Positions 34,216 to 45,146 of a stretch of DNA of 64,000 bases are shown here, in pieces. This stretch comes from Clostridium sp. (GTDB taxonomy: Bacteria > Bacillota > Clostridia > Clostridiales > Clostridiaceae). The translations under genes and the position numbers were made by a program. How positions within the stretch are numbered: position 1 is the first letter of the stretch; the number at the start of each line of letters is the position of its first letter. Under the pieces are notes generated by a model. It was not told where the DNA came from. It worked only from the letters and a program-made list of their open reading frames with translations, and searched no databases. The stretch is taken from assembly GCF_030532265.1 (NCBI RefSeq), contig NZ_JAUNLM010000008.1, positions 1 to 64,000 of the forward strand. The letters run 5' to 3'.

Positions 34216-35340
34216 ATGAAAGAAATTTCACTATATGTGCATATTCCTTTTTGTAAGCAGAAATGTCTTTATTGTGATTTCCCATCTTATGCAGGAAAAG
34301 AAAATTTAGAAGATAGTTATATAGATTCATTGATTAAAGAAATAAATTTAAAATGTAAAGGTAAAATTATAAAAACTTTATTTATAGGGGGAGGAACTCC
34401 TTCATACCTAAAAGAAGAAAATTTAAATAATTTATTAGTATGTTTAAACAGTTTAAAGTATAAAGAAGGTTCAGAAAAAACCATAGAATGTAATCCAGGA
34501 ACTTTAACAAGTGAAAAGCTTAAAATAATTAAGGATAATGGTATAAATAGAATTAGTATGGGACTTCAAACTACAAATAATAATTTATTAAAAAAAATAG
34601 GAAGAATACATACAATGAAAGAATTTGAGGAAAATTATAATAGGGCAAGAGAATTCGGGTTTAATAATATAAATATAGATATAATGTTTGGACTTCCAAA
34701 TCAAAGTGTATTAGATTATAAAAAGAGTTTAGAAGATATAGTAAAATTAAATCCAGAACATATATCTTGTTATAGTTTAATAATAGAACAAGGAACACCT
34801 TTTTATAATATGAATGAAAAGGGATTATTAAAATTACCAACTGAAGACGAAGAAAGGAAAATGTATAACATAACAAAGGATATATTAAAATCTAATGGTT
34901 ATCATCAGTATGAAATATCAAATTACTCAAAGGAAAATAAAGAGTGCGAGCATAATAAAATTTATTGGAAACTTGAAGAGTATATAGGGGTAGGTGTATC
35001 TGCAAGCTCATATATAGATAGTAACAGAATAAAAAATATAGATGATATAAAAGAATACATAAATAAAATAAATAATAAAGAAGCAGTAGAAGAATCTATT
35101 ATTAAAAATAGTAAAAAAGAAGATATGGAAGAATTTATGTTTTTAGGGCTTAGATTGATTAAAGGAATAGATAAAAATAATTTTAAGAGAAAGTTTGATA
35201 AAAATATAGAGGATGTATATGGTGATGTTATAAATAAAAATATAAAAAAAGGACTAATAGAGGATAAAGATAACTATATATATTTAACTTCAAAAGGTGT
35301 AGAAGTATCAAATTACGTTATGAGTGAATTTATTAAATAG
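34216..35340 (+). CDS. hemW: HemW-type radical SAM protein (heme chaperone)
   Basis: Radical SAM protein of 374 residues of the HemN-like HemW group, thought to deliver heme to acceptor proteins rather than oxidise coproporphyrinogen. The cluster motif is CKQKCLYCDF (three Cys of CxxxCxxC) near residue 15, followed by TLFIGGGTPSYL with the GGGTP motif. The C-terminal HemN_C domain holds FMFLGLRLIKGI. AAGAAGG is 8 nt before the ATG at 34216; the in-frame GTG within the SD was rejected. It precedes hrcA, as in Bacillus. Confidence 0.93.
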   Translation: MKEISLYVHIPFCKQKCLYCDFPSYAGKENLEDSYIDSLIKEINLKCKGKIIKTLFIGGGTPSYLKEENLNNLLVCLNSLKYKEGSEKTIECNPGTLTSEKLKIIKDNGINRISMGLQTTNNNLLKKIGRIHTMKEFEENYNRAREFGFNNINIDIMFGLPNQSVLDYKKSLEDIVKLNPEHISCYSLIIEQGTPFYNMNEKGLLKLPTEDEERKMYNITKDILKSNGYHQYEISNYSKENKECEHNKIYWKLEEYIGVGVSASSYIDSNRIKNIDDIKEYINKINNKEAVEESIIKNSKKEDMEEFMFLGLRLIKGIDKNNFKRKFDKNIEDVYGDVINKNIKKGLIEDKDNYIYLTSKGVEVSNYVMSEFIK

Positions 35341-35416
35341 TGATAGAAAAATGAAGCAATTAAAAGAAAAATAAATATAATATCATATAAATATCTTTAA
35401 AAGTTAAAATAAAGCA

Positions 35417-35453
35417 AATATTCTCGTTGACAAAAATATGTAACGAGAATATT
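35417..35453. repeat. 12-bp inverted repeat over the hrcA promoter
   Basis: AATATTCTCGTT (35417-35428) and AACGAGAATATT (35442-35453) are perfect inverted repeats with a 13-nt spacer. The left arm ends in the -35 box and the right arm runs into the -10 box. There is no T run, so it is not a terminator. Confidence 0.85.
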
Positions 35454-35455
35454 AT
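35427..35455 (+). promoter_or_regulatory. hrcA operon promoter
   Basis: TTGACA (35427-35432) and TATTAT (35450-35455) are 17 nt apart, a near-consensus sigma-A promoter, directly upstream of the CIRCE operator. Confidence 0.88.
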
Positions 35456-35468
35456 TTAAATATAGTCA

Positions 35469-35495
35469 TTAGCACTCGTTGTTAGTGAGTGCTAA
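35469..35495. promoter_or_regulatory. CIRCE operator (HrcA binding site)
   Basis: TTAGCACTC and GAGTGCTAA separated by exactly 9 nt, the full consensus. It lies just after the promoter and before hrcA, so HrcA represses its own operon and the dnaK genes. Confidence 0.98.
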
Positions 35496-35512
35496 CAAGT
35501 AGAGGTGATGAT

Positions 35513-36544
35513 ATGGTTATTGATGATAGAAAGATAAAAATATTAGAAGCTATTATCAATGATTACATTAAGACTGGTGAACCTGTTGGATCTAGAACAA
35601 TAGCTAAAAACTATAATTTGGGTGTTGGTTCTGCAACAATAAGAAATGAAATGGCAGATTTAGAGGATATGGGGTACTTAGAACAACCTCATACTTCAGC
35701 AGGAAGAGTTCCATCTAGCAAAGGATATAGACTATATGTAGATAGTTTGATGGATAAACCAATTTTAAGTAAAGAAGAAGATTTAAAAATAAGAGAGTAT
35801 GTTATAAACTCAGCAATGCTTGAGGTTAATAAGATAGTTAAAAATGCAAGTACTTTACTTTCAGAATTAACTCATCTTACATGTGTTGTAAAAACACCAT
35901 CTCTTAGTATGAGTTGTATAAAATCAATTCAACTTATGAGAGTCGATAGTTCAAGTTTATTAGCAGTAATAGTTACTGATGGTGGACTTATAAAAAATCA
36001 AATAATAAAAGTAGATAAAGTACCTTCAATAAATATATTAAATAAGATGAATGAAGTATTAAATAAACGACTTGTAAATCTATCTATAGATGAAATTAAC
36101 TTAGAAGTTATAAATCATTTAAAAATAGGTTTAGATGGTCAAGATGAAGTATTTAATGCAATAATTCCAGCACTTTATCAGTGCCTAAAGGAAGACGATA
36201 CTTCAAGAGTTTTTATGGAAGGTGCAACTAATATATTCAACTTTCCTGAGTATAATGACATAGAAAATGCAAAAAGAATATTATCACTTCTTCATAATAA
36301 AGATTGCGTTGTGGAACTAATAGAACCTGAAAGCGATATAACAATAAAGATTGGTGATGAAAATTATCTTCCAGAAGCAAAAGAGTGTAGTGTTATATCA
36401 GCTGAGTATTCTTTAGGAGATAATGCAAAAGGTACTATTGGACTTATAGGACCTAGAAGAATTGATTATTCAAAGGTAATTGCAATAATGGCACAAGTCA
36501 TGAAAGAGCTTAATCAAACTCTTAAAGGACAGTCTAAAAAATAA
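35513..36544 (+). CDS. hrcA: Heat-inducible transcription repressor HrcA
   Basis: Repressor of 343 residues that binds CIRCE and needs GroEL to fold, linking chaperone supply to transcription. It opens with [33 protein letters not shown], the winged-helix part, followed by [32 protein letters not shown], the HrcA hallmark. The C-terminal GAF-like domain ends with [17 protein letters not shown]. The ATG at 35513 lies after AGAGGTGAT. The CIRCE site precedes it and grpE follows after 23 bp. Confidence 0.97.
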   Translation: MVIDDRKIKILEAIINDYIKTGEPVGSRTIAKNYNLGVGSATIRNEMADLEDMGYLEQPHTSAGRVPSSKGYRLYVDSLMDKPILSKEEDLKIREYVINSAMLEVNKIVKNASTLLSELTHLTCVVKTPSLSMSCIKSIQLMRVDSSSLLAVIVTDGGLIKNQIIKVDKVPSINILNKMNEVLNKRLVNLSIDEINLEVINHLKIGLDGQDEVFNAIIPALYQCLKEDDTSRVFMEGATNIFNFPEYNDIENAKRILSLLHNKDCVVELIEPESDITIKIGDENYLPEAKECSVISAEYSLGDNAKGTIGLIGPRRIDYSKVIAIMAQVMKELNQTLKGQSKK

Positions 36545-36567
36545 GAGAGACGAGGTGTGGGCAAAAA

Positions 36568-37179
36568 GTGAAAGAAAATTTAGAAAATCAAGAACAAGAA
36601 GTTAAAAATGAGGAAAACATAGTAGCTGAAGAAGAAATGACAAAAGAAAATTTAGATTCATCAAATGAAGAAGAGTTAAAAGAAGAGTCTCAAGTAGAAG
36701 ATAATAAAGAAGAGGATGAGTTAAAAATGTTTAAAAAGACAAAGGAAGAAAATAAAAAGCTACAAAATGAACTTGAGACTTTAAAGGACAGACTTTTAAG
36801 ACTTACAGCTGAATATGATAATTATAGAAAAAGAACAACAAAAGAAAAAGAAGGAATTTACACAGATGCATGTGTAGATGTATTAAAGGAAATAATTCCA
36901 AACCTTGATAATCTTGAAAGAGCTATCGAAGCTGATGGTAGTGTAGAAGATATGAAAAAAGGATTAGAAATGACACTTAAAGGTTTTAGAGGATCTCTAG
37001 AAAAGTTAGGTGTTGAAGAAATTATAACAGAAGAAGGTTTTGATCCTAATATGCATCAAGCAGTAATGCATATTCAAGACGAGAACTTTGGAGAAAATCA
37101 AGTAGCTGAAGTTTTCATGAAAGGTTATAAAAGAGGAGACAAAGTTATAAGACACTCTGTTGTAAAAGTTGCAAACTAA
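36568..37179 (+). CDS. grpE: Nucleotide exchange factor GrpE
   Basis: Cochaperone of 203 residues that releases ADP from DnaK. The first 60 residues are very acidic and disordered (many Glu), then a long dimerising coiled coil (about 55-110) including YDNYRKRTTKEKE, and the C-terminal beta-wing domain with GFDPNMHQAVMHI and VFMKGYKRGDKVIRHSVVKVA. It starts with GTG about 10 nt after GAGGTG. Second gene of the HrcA-controlled operon. Confidence 0.96.
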   Translation: MKENLENQEQEVKNEENIVAEEEMTKENLDSSNEEELKEESQVEDNKEEDELKMFKKTKEENKKLQNELETLKDRLLRLTAEYDNYRKRTTKEKEGIYTDACVDVLKEIIPNLDNLERAIEADGSVEDMKKGLEMTLKGFRGSLEKLGVEEIITEEGFDPNMHQAVMHIQDENFGENQVAEVFMKGYKRGDKVIRHSVVKVAN

Positions 37180-37233
37180 AAATAACATTTTAAAATATAT
37201 TAAATTTAGAATTTAAATCAAATGAAAGTTTGA

Positions 37234-39108
<1,875 letters not shown>

Positions 39109-39140
39109 TTGTAAATAAACTACAATACCTTTATAATAAC

Positions 39141-39175
39141 AAAGGGGAAGGCAGTACTCGTCTTCCCTTTTGTAA
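39141..39175 (+). terminator. Hairpin between dnaK and dnaJ
   Basis: Stem AAAGGGGAAG / CTTCCCTTTT (one G-T pair) followed by a short T stretch. It probably works as a partial terminator that lowers dnaJ transcription relative to dnaK. Confidence 0.7.
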
Positions 39176-39217
39176 AGTTTAATAATATAAATTTATAATA
39201 ATATGGTGGTGAAATAG

Positions 39218-40354
39218 ATGGCGCAAAAAGACTATTATGAAATTCTTGGTTTACAAAAGGGTGCAAGTGATGCAGAAATAAAAAAGGCCTTTAGAAAGCT
39301 AGCTATAAAATACCATCCTGATAAAAATCAAGGAAATGCTGAAGCAGAACAAAAATTTAAGGAAATAAATGAAGCTTATCAAGTACTTTCAGATCCAGAG
39401 AAAAAAGCTAGATATGATCAATTTGGAACAGCTGATTTTGATGGAAGTGGATTTGGAGCAGGAGCAGGTGGATTCGGAGGTTTCGATTTTTCAGATATCG
39501 GAGGCTTTGGAGATATATTTGATTCATTCTTTGGAGGCGGTGGCGGAAGTTCAGCTAGAAATAATGGACCAAGAAGAGGAGCCGATATTGAATATACAAT
39601 AAGACTAACATTTGAAGAAGCTATAAAAGGCGTAGAAAAAGAAATATCAATTACAAGAAGTGAAAATTGTGAAAGTTGTCATGGAACAGGTGCTAAAGCA
39701 GGAACAACACCAAAAACATGTCCAACTTGTCATGGAACAGGACAAATTAGAGTTCAAAGACAAACACCTCTTGGAAGTTTCGTAAGCACAACAACATGTG
39801 ATCAATGTCATGGAACAGGTAAGATTATAGAAGAACCATGTGAAACATGTAAAGGAAAAGGTAAAGTTAGAAAGCATAGAAAAATAAAAGTTAATATACC
39901 AGCAGGTGTAGATACAGGAAATGTAATTCCACTTAGAGGACAAGGTGAGGATGGTACTAATGGAGGTCCAGCAGGAGATCTTTATATTAATATAATTGTA
40001 TCAGCATCTTCTAAGTTTAAAAGAAAAGGAATAGATATATATGTTGATACTCATGTATCTATGGCTAAAGCAGCTTTAGGTACTGAGATAACTGTTGAAA
40101 CTGTAGATGGAAATGTTAAGTATACAGTTCCAGCTGGAACTCAATCTGGAACATTATTTAGGTTAAAAGGAAAAGGTGTTCCTAGAGTTAATGGAGGCGG
40201 AAGAGGAGATCAATATGTAAAAGTAATAGTTGATATTCCTAAAAAGCTTAATGAAAAGCAAAAAGAAGCTTTAATGATGTTTATGGAAGCATCAGGAGAA
40301 AAGGTAGATGGAAAAGAGCATCATAAAAAAGGATTAAGAGATTTATTTAAATAA
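39218..40354 (+). CDS. dnaJ: Chaperone DnaJ (Hsp40)
   Basis: Cochaperone of 378 residues that stimulates DnaK. The J domain is at residues 1-70 with YHPDKNQGN (HPD motif), followed by a Gly/Phe-rich part (about 75-120), four CxxCHGTG-type zinc-finger repeats (about 145-215: [32 protein letters not shown]), and the C-terminal substrate domain ending [17 protein letters not shown] lies upstream of the ATG. A terminator follows. Confidence 0.98.
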   Translation: MAQKDYYEILGLQKGASDAEIKKAFRKLAIKYHPDKNQGNAEAEQKFKEINEAYQVLSDPEKKARYDQFGTADFDGSGFGAGAGGFGGFDFSDIGGFGDIFDSFFGGGGGSSARNNGPRRGADIEYTIRLTFEEAIKGVEKEISITRSENCESCHGTGAKAGTTPKTCPTCHGTGQIRVQRQTPLGSFVSTTTCDQCHGTGKIIEEPCETCKGKGKVRKHRKIKVNIPAGVDTGNVIPLRGQGEDGTNGGPAGDLYINIIVSASSKFKRKGIDIYVDTHVSMAKAALGTEITVETVDGNVKYTVPAGTQSGTLFRLKGKGVPRVNGGGRGDQYVKVIVDIPKKLNEKQKEALMMFMEASGEKVDGKEHHKKGLRDLFK

Positions 40355-40359
40355 ATCTA

Positions 40360-40391
40360 AAAAGGCTACTATTTTAAGTAGCCTTTTTTGT
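40360..40391 (+). terminator. Intrinsic terminator after dnaJ
   Basis: Perfect 11-bp stem AAAAGGCTACT / AGTAGCCTTTT with a 6-nt loop and T run. Confidence 0.93.
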
Positions 40392-40553
40392 AATATAAAT
40401 ATATAAATTGTTAAAAAGATATTTTATAACCTATTGATAAATGTAATTTAAAGTATTTTATATATTGATAGTAGTAACCTTGACATAATCTTAAGAAAAA
40501 GGTTAAAATTATTTATTAGTTTATTAGTGACATATTAGAAAGGAATGATTTTC

Positions 40554-41495
40554 ATGGAAGGATCATGGATAGAGATAAAAGTTATTACAACAAGTGAGGC
40601 ACTTGAGCCAATAGAAGGGATTTTTTACATATTAGATTGCAAAGGAGTTTCAGTTGAAGATCCAAATGACATATTAGGTAGAGAACAAGGTCCTTTAACT
40701 TGGGATTTTGCAGATATAAATGTTTTAGAACATAAAGGTAAATTTGCTGTTGTAAAAGGATATTTTTCAGAAGAAGACAACATAGATGAAGTTGTTAAAT
40801 ATGTTAAAGAGAAAGTAGAAGAAATAAGAAATATGGGCTTTAACGTTGGAGAAGGAAGAGTTGAAGTTTCTAAAACTCATGAAGAAGATTGGGCAAATAA
40901 TTGGAAAAAGTATTATAAACCATCTAAAGTTGGAGACCAAATAGTTGTAAAACCAATATGGGAAGAATACGAACAAAAAGATGGAGAATTAGTTGTAGAA
41001 TTAGATCCTGGAATGGCATTTGGAACAGGTGACCACGAAACAACAAGAATGTGTATACAAGCACTTGAAAAATATGTTCAAAAAGATAGTATAGTATTTG
41101 ATGTTGGAACAGGTTCAGGAATTCTTGCAATAGCTGCAGCTAAGCTTGGAGCTAAAAAAGCTGTTGGGGTAGATTTAGATCCAGTTGCAGTTGAGTCAGC
41201 AAAGGAAAATGTAGAATACAATAATTTAGATAATATAGAAGTTCTTTATGGAAACTTAGTTGAAGTTATAGATGGGAAAGCTGATATAGTTGTAGCTAAT
41301 ATTATTGCAGAAGTAATATGTATATTAATAGATGATGTTAAGAGAGTTTTAAAAGAAGGTGGAATATTTATAACATCAGGTATAATTCATGATAGAGTTG
41401 ATATGGTTACATCTAAGCTTGAAGAAAGTGGTTTTGAAGTAATTAAAGTTAACAAAGACGGAGAATGGAACTGCATAATTGCAAAATCAAAATAA
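40554..41495 (+). CDS. prmA: Ribosomal protein L11 methyltransferase
   Basis: SAM-dependent enzyme of 313 residues that methylates ribosomal protein L11. The N-terminal substrate-binding part contains EGSWIEIKVITTSEALEPI, the catalytic domain LDPGMAFGTGDHETTRMC, the SAM loop VFDVGTGSGILAIAAAKLGA and the motif ADIVVANIIAEV. AAAGGAA lies near 40540; the ATG at 40554 fits it better than an ATG 9 nt earlier that abuts the SD. It begins a run with rsmE and mtaB, 199 bp after dnaJ and beyond its terminator. Confidence 0.95.
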   Translation: MEGSWIEIKVITTSEALEPIEGIFYILDCKGVSVEDPNDILGREQGPLTWDFADINVLEHKGKFAVVKGYFSEEDNIDEVVKYVKEKVEEIRNMGFNVGEGRVEVSKTHEEDWANNWKKYYKPSKVGDQIVVKPIWEEYEQKDGELVVELDPGMAFGTGDHETTRMCIQALEKYVQKDSIVFDVGTGSGILAIAAAKLGAKKAVGVDLDPVAVESAKENVEYNNLDNIEVLYGNLVEVIDGKADIVVANIIAEVICILIDDVKRVLKEGGIFITSGIIHDRVDMVTSKLEESGFEVIKVNKDGEWNCIIAKSK

Positions 41496-41513
41496 AGGTT
41501 AGGTGATTATTTA

Positions 41514-42263
41514 ATGCATAAGTTTTTTACACCATCAGAGTATGTATTTGGAGATTATGCCAAAATAATAGGTGATGATGTTAAGCATATATATAAAGTT
41601 TTAAGACTTTCAGAAGGTGAAGAGGTAGTCTTAAATGATTGTAATGGAACAGAGTATTTAGCTAAAATTAATGAAGTTACAAAAAGTGAAGTAACTTTAG
41701 ATATAGTTAAAAAGTTAGATTTAAATAATGAAAGTAATATTGAAATAGTTTTATTTCAAGGGATGCCAAAAGCGCAAAAAATGGATTTAATAGTTCAAAA
41801 AGGAACAGAACTTGGAATAACAAAATTTGTTCCTTTAATTACTGATAGAGTTGATGTAAAATTAAAAGGCGATTTTAAAAAATTAGATAGATTAAATAGA
41901 ATAGCACTTGAGGCTTGTAAGCAAAGTAAAAGAAGTATAATTCCAAGGGTTTTAGAACCTATAAAAATTAATGATTTAATAAAAGAAATAAAAGAATTTG
42001 ATTTACTTATAGTACCTTATGAAAATAAAGAAGATTTTGGTATAAAATCTTTGATGAAGGATTTAGATAAAAATTCTATAAAGAGAATTGGAATTGTTGT
42101 AGGGCCAGAAGGTGGATTTGAAGAAGCAGAAATAGAAAAGTTAAAGACAGAGGGAGCATATATTATAACTCTAGGAAAAAGAATTCTTAGAACAGAAACA
42201 GCAGGTTTTGTTGCTACCTCATTGATTCAATATGAATTAGGTGACTTAGGAGGAAAGATTTAA
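41514..42263 (+). CDS. rsmE: 16S rRNA m3U1498 methyltransferase
   Basis: SPOUT-fold methyltransferase of 249 residues that modifies U1498 in 16S rRNA. It begins MHKFFTP, typical of RsmE, with the PUA-like N-terminal region. The SPOUT knot holds GIVVGPEGGFEEAEIEKL and TLGKRILRTETAGFVATSLI. Its stop overlaps the start of mtaB by one base (TAATG), which implies translational coupling. It lies 18 bp after prmA. Confidence 0.95.
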   Translation: MHKFFTPSEYVFGDYAKIIGDDVKHIYKVLRLSEGEEVVLNDCNGTEYLAKINEVTKSEVTLDIVKKLDLNNESNIEIVLFQGMPKAQKMDLIVQKGTELGITKFVPLITDRVDVKLKGDFKKLDRLNRIALEACKQSKRSIIPRVLEPIKINDLIKEIKEFDLLIVPYENKEDFGIKSLMKDLDKNSIKRIGIVVGPEGGFEEAEIEKLKTEGAYIITLGKRILRTETAGFVATSLIQYELGDLGGKI

Positions 42264-43570
42264 TGAAGGTTGCATTTGCTACATTAGGATGTAGAGTAAA
42301 TATGTATGAATCAGAAGCTATGACTGAAAAATTTGTAAGAGAAGGATATGAAGTTGTAGATTTTTCAGAAGTTTCAGATGTATATGTTGTAAATACATGT
42401 TCTGTTACTAATATGGGAGATAAAAAATCAAGACAAATTATAGGTAGAGCTAGAAGATTAAATCCTGAAGCTATAATAGCAGTTGTAGGTTGTTATTCAC
42501 AAATAGCGCCAAAAGAAGTTTCAGGAATAGAAGGTGTAGATGTAGTTCTTGGTACTAGAAATAAAGGAGACATAGTATACTATGTAAATAAAGCTAGGGA
42601 TGAAAAGAAACCTCAAGTTAAAGTTGGGGCAGTACTTAGAAATAAACAATTTGAGGAATTAAAAATAGAAGATTATAGAGATAAAACTAGAGCGTTTTTA
42701 AAAATACAAGATGGATGTAATAGGTTTTGTGCATATTGTTTAATACCATATACTAGAGGCGCAGTTTGCTCAAAAGATTTCAATAATGTATTAAATGAAG
42801 TAAGAGAACTTGCAAATCATGGTTTTAAAGAAGTAATTTTATCTGGTATACATACAGCATCATATGGATTAGATTTAGAAGGTAATGTTGATTTAGTAAC
42901 GTTATTAGAAGAAATAGAAAAGATAGATGGAATAGAAAGAGTTAGAATAGGTTCAATAGAGCCAGCATTCTTTACTGATGAAGTTGTAGAAAAAATAAAA
43001 AACATGAAAAAATTATGCCCACAATTCCATTTATCACTTCAAAGTGGTTGTAATTCCACATTAAAAAGAATGAATAGAAGATATTCAGCAGAAGAATATG
43101 AAAGAATAGTTAATGTTTTAAGAGAAAATTTAAAGGATGCTTCAATAACAACAGATGTAATTGTTGGATTTCCAGGAGAAACTAATGAAGAGTTTGAAGA
43201 AACATATGAATTTTTAAAAAGAAATAAATTAACTAAAACTCATATATTTAAATTTAGTCCAAGAACTGGAACTAAAGCAGCTACAATGGAAAACCAAATA
43301 GATGGAAATATAAAAGAAGAGAGAAGCAAAAGATTAATAGAACTTAATAATATAAATGAAAAAGCTTATACTGATAGTTTAATGGGAAGAGAAATGGGAG
43401 TTTTAATTGAGCAGGAAGTTAAAGGCTTAGATGGAATATTTGAAGGGTATACTAGAAATTATGTTAAGGTTCATGTTCATGGTGCATCTAAAGATGATAT
43501 TGGAAATATAATAAAAGTAAAACTTTTTGAATCAAAGGGTGACTATGCAGAAGGAAAAGTGGTAAAATAA
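42263..43570 (+). CDS. mtaB: tRNA t6A37 methylthiotransferase
   Basis: Radical SAM methylthiotransferase of 435 residues that turns t6A37 into ms2t6A in tRNAs for ANN codons. UPF0004 N-terminal domain with FATLGCRVNMYESEAM and VNTCSVTNMGDKKSR, the radical SAM motif CNRFCAYCLIPYTRG near residue 153, and a C-terminal TRAM domain (about 370-433) including EGYTRNYVKVHV. The one-base overlap with rsmE is its start. MtaB is favoured over MiaB by overall length and by the place beside prmA-rsmE. Confidence 0.93.
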   Translation: MKVAFATLGCRVNMYESEAMTEKFVREGYEVVDFSEVSDVYVVNTCSVTNMGDKKSRQIIGRARRLNPEAIIAVVGCYSQIAPKEVSGIEGVDVVLGTRNKGDIVYYVNKARDEKKPQVKVGAVLRNKQFEELKIEDYRDKTRAFLKIQDGCNRFCAYCLIPYTRGAVCSKDFNNVLNEVRELANHGFKEVILSGIHTASYGLDLEGNVDLVTLLEEIEKIDGIERVRIGSIEPAFFTDEVVEKIKNMKKLCPQFHLSLQSGCNSTLKRMNRRYSAEEYERIVNVLRENLKDASITTDVIVGFPGETNEEFEETYEFLKRNKLTKTHIFKFSPRTGTKAATMENQIDGNIKEERSKRLIELNNINEKAYTDSLMGREMGVLIEQEVKGLDGIFEGYTRNYVKVHVHGASKDDIGNIIKVKLFESKGDYAEGKVVK

Positions 43571-43602
43571 TAAGGTAACTACTCTGTAAAGGGGGTGAAC
43601 TT

Positions 43603-43947
43603 ATGACAGATTGTATTTTTTGTAAAATAGTAAAAGGTGAAATTCCTTCAAAGAAAATATACGAAGATGATTTAGTTTATGCATTTTATGATATAAGTCC
43701 AGAGGCACCGGTTCATTTTTTAGTAATACCAAAGGAACATATAAAAAGTGCTAATATGATTTCAAACGAAAATTCTCATATAATAGCACATATTTTTGAA
43801 GTTATAAATAAAATAACAAGTGAGTTAGGTATTGCTGATGATGGATATAGAATAGTAAATAACTGTGGAGTGTTAGGTGGGCAAACAGTAGATCATATGC
43901 ATTTCCATGTTTTAGGTGGAAGAGAATTAAAATGGCCACCAGGCTAA
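43603..43947 (+). CDS. hinT: HIT-family nucleotide hydrolase (HinT-like)
   Basis: Protein of 114 residues that hydrolyses purine nucleoside phosphoramidates. CIFCKIVKGEIPSKKIYEDD is the N-terminus, with Cys residues that may bind zinc, and the His triad lies in DHMHFHVLGGREL. AAAGGGGGTGA precedes the ATG. It is 32 bp after mtaB and could be cotranscribed. The adjacent intergenic region holds the rpsU promoter. Confidence 0.93.
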   Translation: MTDCIFCKIVKGEIPSKKIYEDDLVYAFYDISPEAPVHFLVIPKEHIKSANMISNENSHIIAHIFEVINKITSELGIADDGYRIVNNCGVLGGQTVDHMHFHVLGGRELKWPPG

Positions 43948-43965
43948 AAATGTTTACGTAAAATG

Positions 43966-43995
43966 TTGACATAAATAACAAAACTAATGTATAAT
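43966..43995 (+). promoter_or_regulatory. rpsU promoter
   Basis: TTGACA (43966-43971) and TATAAT (43990-43995) with 18-nt spacing, both consensus. A 10-bp palindrome TTTACGTAAA lies just upstream at 43953-43962. Confidence 0.88.
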
Positions 43996-44012
43996 ATAGC
44001 TTGTGTTATTAA

Positions 44013-44058
44013 GCCCGTAGCTGATTGAATTTATAATTTAAGCTAGCGGAGGGAGGGA
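44013..44058 (+). promoter_or_regulatory. rpsU leader hairpin next to the SD
   Basis: CCGTAGCT (44015-44022) pairs with AGCTAGCGG (44041-44049) with one bulged G. The SD GGAGGGAGGG starts within the 3' arm. The structure could regulate S21 translation. Confidence 0.5.
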
Positions 44059-44064
44059 TAATAG

Positions 44065-44241
44065 ATGTCAGAAATAAAAGTTGGAGAAAACGAAACACTT
44101 GAAAGTGCATTAAGAAGATTTAAGAGAAAATGTGCTAGAGCTGGAGTTCTTTCAGAAGTTAGAAAGAGAGAACACTACGAAAAGCCAAGCGTAAAGAAGA
44201 AAAAGAAATCAGAAGCTGCTAGAAAGAGAAAGTTCAAGTAG
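44065..44241 (+). CDS. rpsU: 30S ribosomal protein S21
   Basis: Small basic ribosomal protein of 58 residues. It begins [20 protein letters not shown] and continues [20 protein letters not shown], with a Lys/Arg-rich tail ending AARKRKFK, all typical of bS21. GGAGGGAGGG lies upstream of the ATG. It has its own strong promoter and is followed by yqeY after 22 bp, the conserved Firmicute order. Confidence 0.97.
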   Translation: MSEIKVGENETLESALRRFKRKCARAGVLSEVRKREHYEKPSVKKKKKSEAARKRKFK

Positions 44242-44263
44242 TATTTTGAAAGAAGGTATAAAA

Positions 44264-44716
44264 ATGCCAGGAATTAAAGAGAGACTTCAAGAAGATTGGA
44301 AAACTGCTTTAAAGGCAAAAGACAAGTTTAAAGCTAATGTATTAAGTACCGCTAAATCTGCTATTTTATTAGCTGAAAAAACAACTGGTAAACCAGTAGA
44401 AGAAAGCGAAATAATTGAAATATTAGCAAAAGAAGTCAAGCAAAGAAGAGAAGCTGTGCTTGAGTTTGAAAAAGGTAACAGACAAGATTTAGTAGATGAA
44501 GCTAATGCTGAAATCAGTATCTTGCTAGATTACCTTCCTCAGCAATTAAGCGAAGACGAAATTTTAAAGATAGTAGAAGAATCAGCTACAGAAGCGGGTG
44601 CATGTAGCATAAAAGACATGGGAAAAGTTATGGCGTTAGTTAGACCTAAGACAGTTGGTAAAGCTGATGGCAAGCTTGTAAGTCAATTAGTTAAAAATTA
44701 TTTAAATAATAAATAA
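44264..44716 (+). CDS. yqeY: YqeY/GatB-domain protein
   Basis: Protein of 150 residues with the YqeY domain found at the C-terminus of GatB, thought to touch tRNA. It holds LSTAKSAILLAEK, ILAKEVKQRREAVLEFEKGNRQDLVDEANAEISILLDYLPQQLS across residues 60-105 and GKADGKLVSQLVKNYLN at the end. The ATG at 44264 is about 8 nt after GAAGG; an in-frame TTG at 44246 lacks an SD. Its position after rpsU is conserved. Two tandem terminators follow. Confidence 0.93.
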   Translation: MPGIKERLQEDWKTALKAKDKFKANVLSTAKSAILLAEKTTGKPVEESEIIEILAKEVKQRREAVLEFEKGNRQDLVDEANAEISILLDYLPQQLSEDEILKIVEESATEAGACSIKDMGKVMALVRPKTVGKADGKLVSQLVKNYLNNK

Positions 44717-44724
44717 TAAATAGC

Positions 44725-44750
44725 AAAAGAGCTCTTATGGAGCTCTTTTT
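44725..44750 (+). terminator. First terminator after yqeY
   Basis: Stem AAAAGAGCTC / GAGCTCTTTT with a 5-nt loop and T run. Confidence 0.92.
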
Positions 44751-44760
44751 GTTATTTATT

Positions 44761-44796
44761 AAAAAAGGAGAGTTTAAAAACTCTCCTTTTTTGTAA
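44761..44796 (+). terminator. Second, stronger terminator after yqeY
   Basis: Perfect 15-bp stem AAAAAAGGAGAGTTT / AAACTCTCCTTTTTT with AA at the centre. Together with the hairpin before it, this isolates rpsU-yqeY from the following sporulation genes. Confidence 0.93.
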
Positions 44797-44858
44797 TTAA
44801 AATTATTTAAAAATCATAAATTACTATGATAGGAGTATTTGTAAAGGGAGGTTTTATT

Positions 44859-45146
44859 TTGAGAGAGAGTATAAATAAAAAAAAGAATAACATTATAGAA
44901 AAAATAGATTTACCTAAAGATGTTATCTTGAATTTACCTAAGATAACTGTTGTAGGTAGAGAAGAAATAAGTATAGAAAATCATAAGGGAATAGATTCTT
45001 TTGATAAAGAGTTTATAAAAGTAAAAACTAATATAGGTCTTGTAAAAATTGAAGGTGAAAATTTTGAAATATTATATATAGCATCTGAAACGATAGTTTT
45101 AAGTGGAAGGTTTAAAGCAATGTCATATGAAGGTATTGAAATATGA
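44859..45146 (+). CDS. yqfC: Sporulation protein YqfC
   Basis: Small protein of 95 residues conserved next to yqfD in spore formers. It holds LPKDVILNLPKITVVGREEISIENHKGI, which is the YqfC core with beta-strand repeats, and EILYIASETIVLSGRFKA. AAGGGAGG lies 7 nt before the TTG at 44859, which I chose over an upstream ATG. Its end overlaps yqfD by 4 bp, so the two are translationally coupled. In Bacillus the pair is sigma-E-controlled. Confidence 0.9.
   Translation: MRESINKKKNNIIEKIDLPKDVILNLPKITVVGREEISIENHKGIDSFDKEFIKVKTNIGLVKIEGENFEILYIASETIVLSGRFKAMSYEGIEI

Noticed and set aside
39647..39943. Cys-rich reverse frame in dnaJ
   Set aside because: It is the antisense of the CxxCHGTG zinc repeats, which explains the unusual composition.
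44725..44796. Tandem hairpins as a repeat element or CRISPR-like array
   Set aside because: The two have different stems, both end in T runs, and there is no spacer-repeat pattern; they are two terminators.
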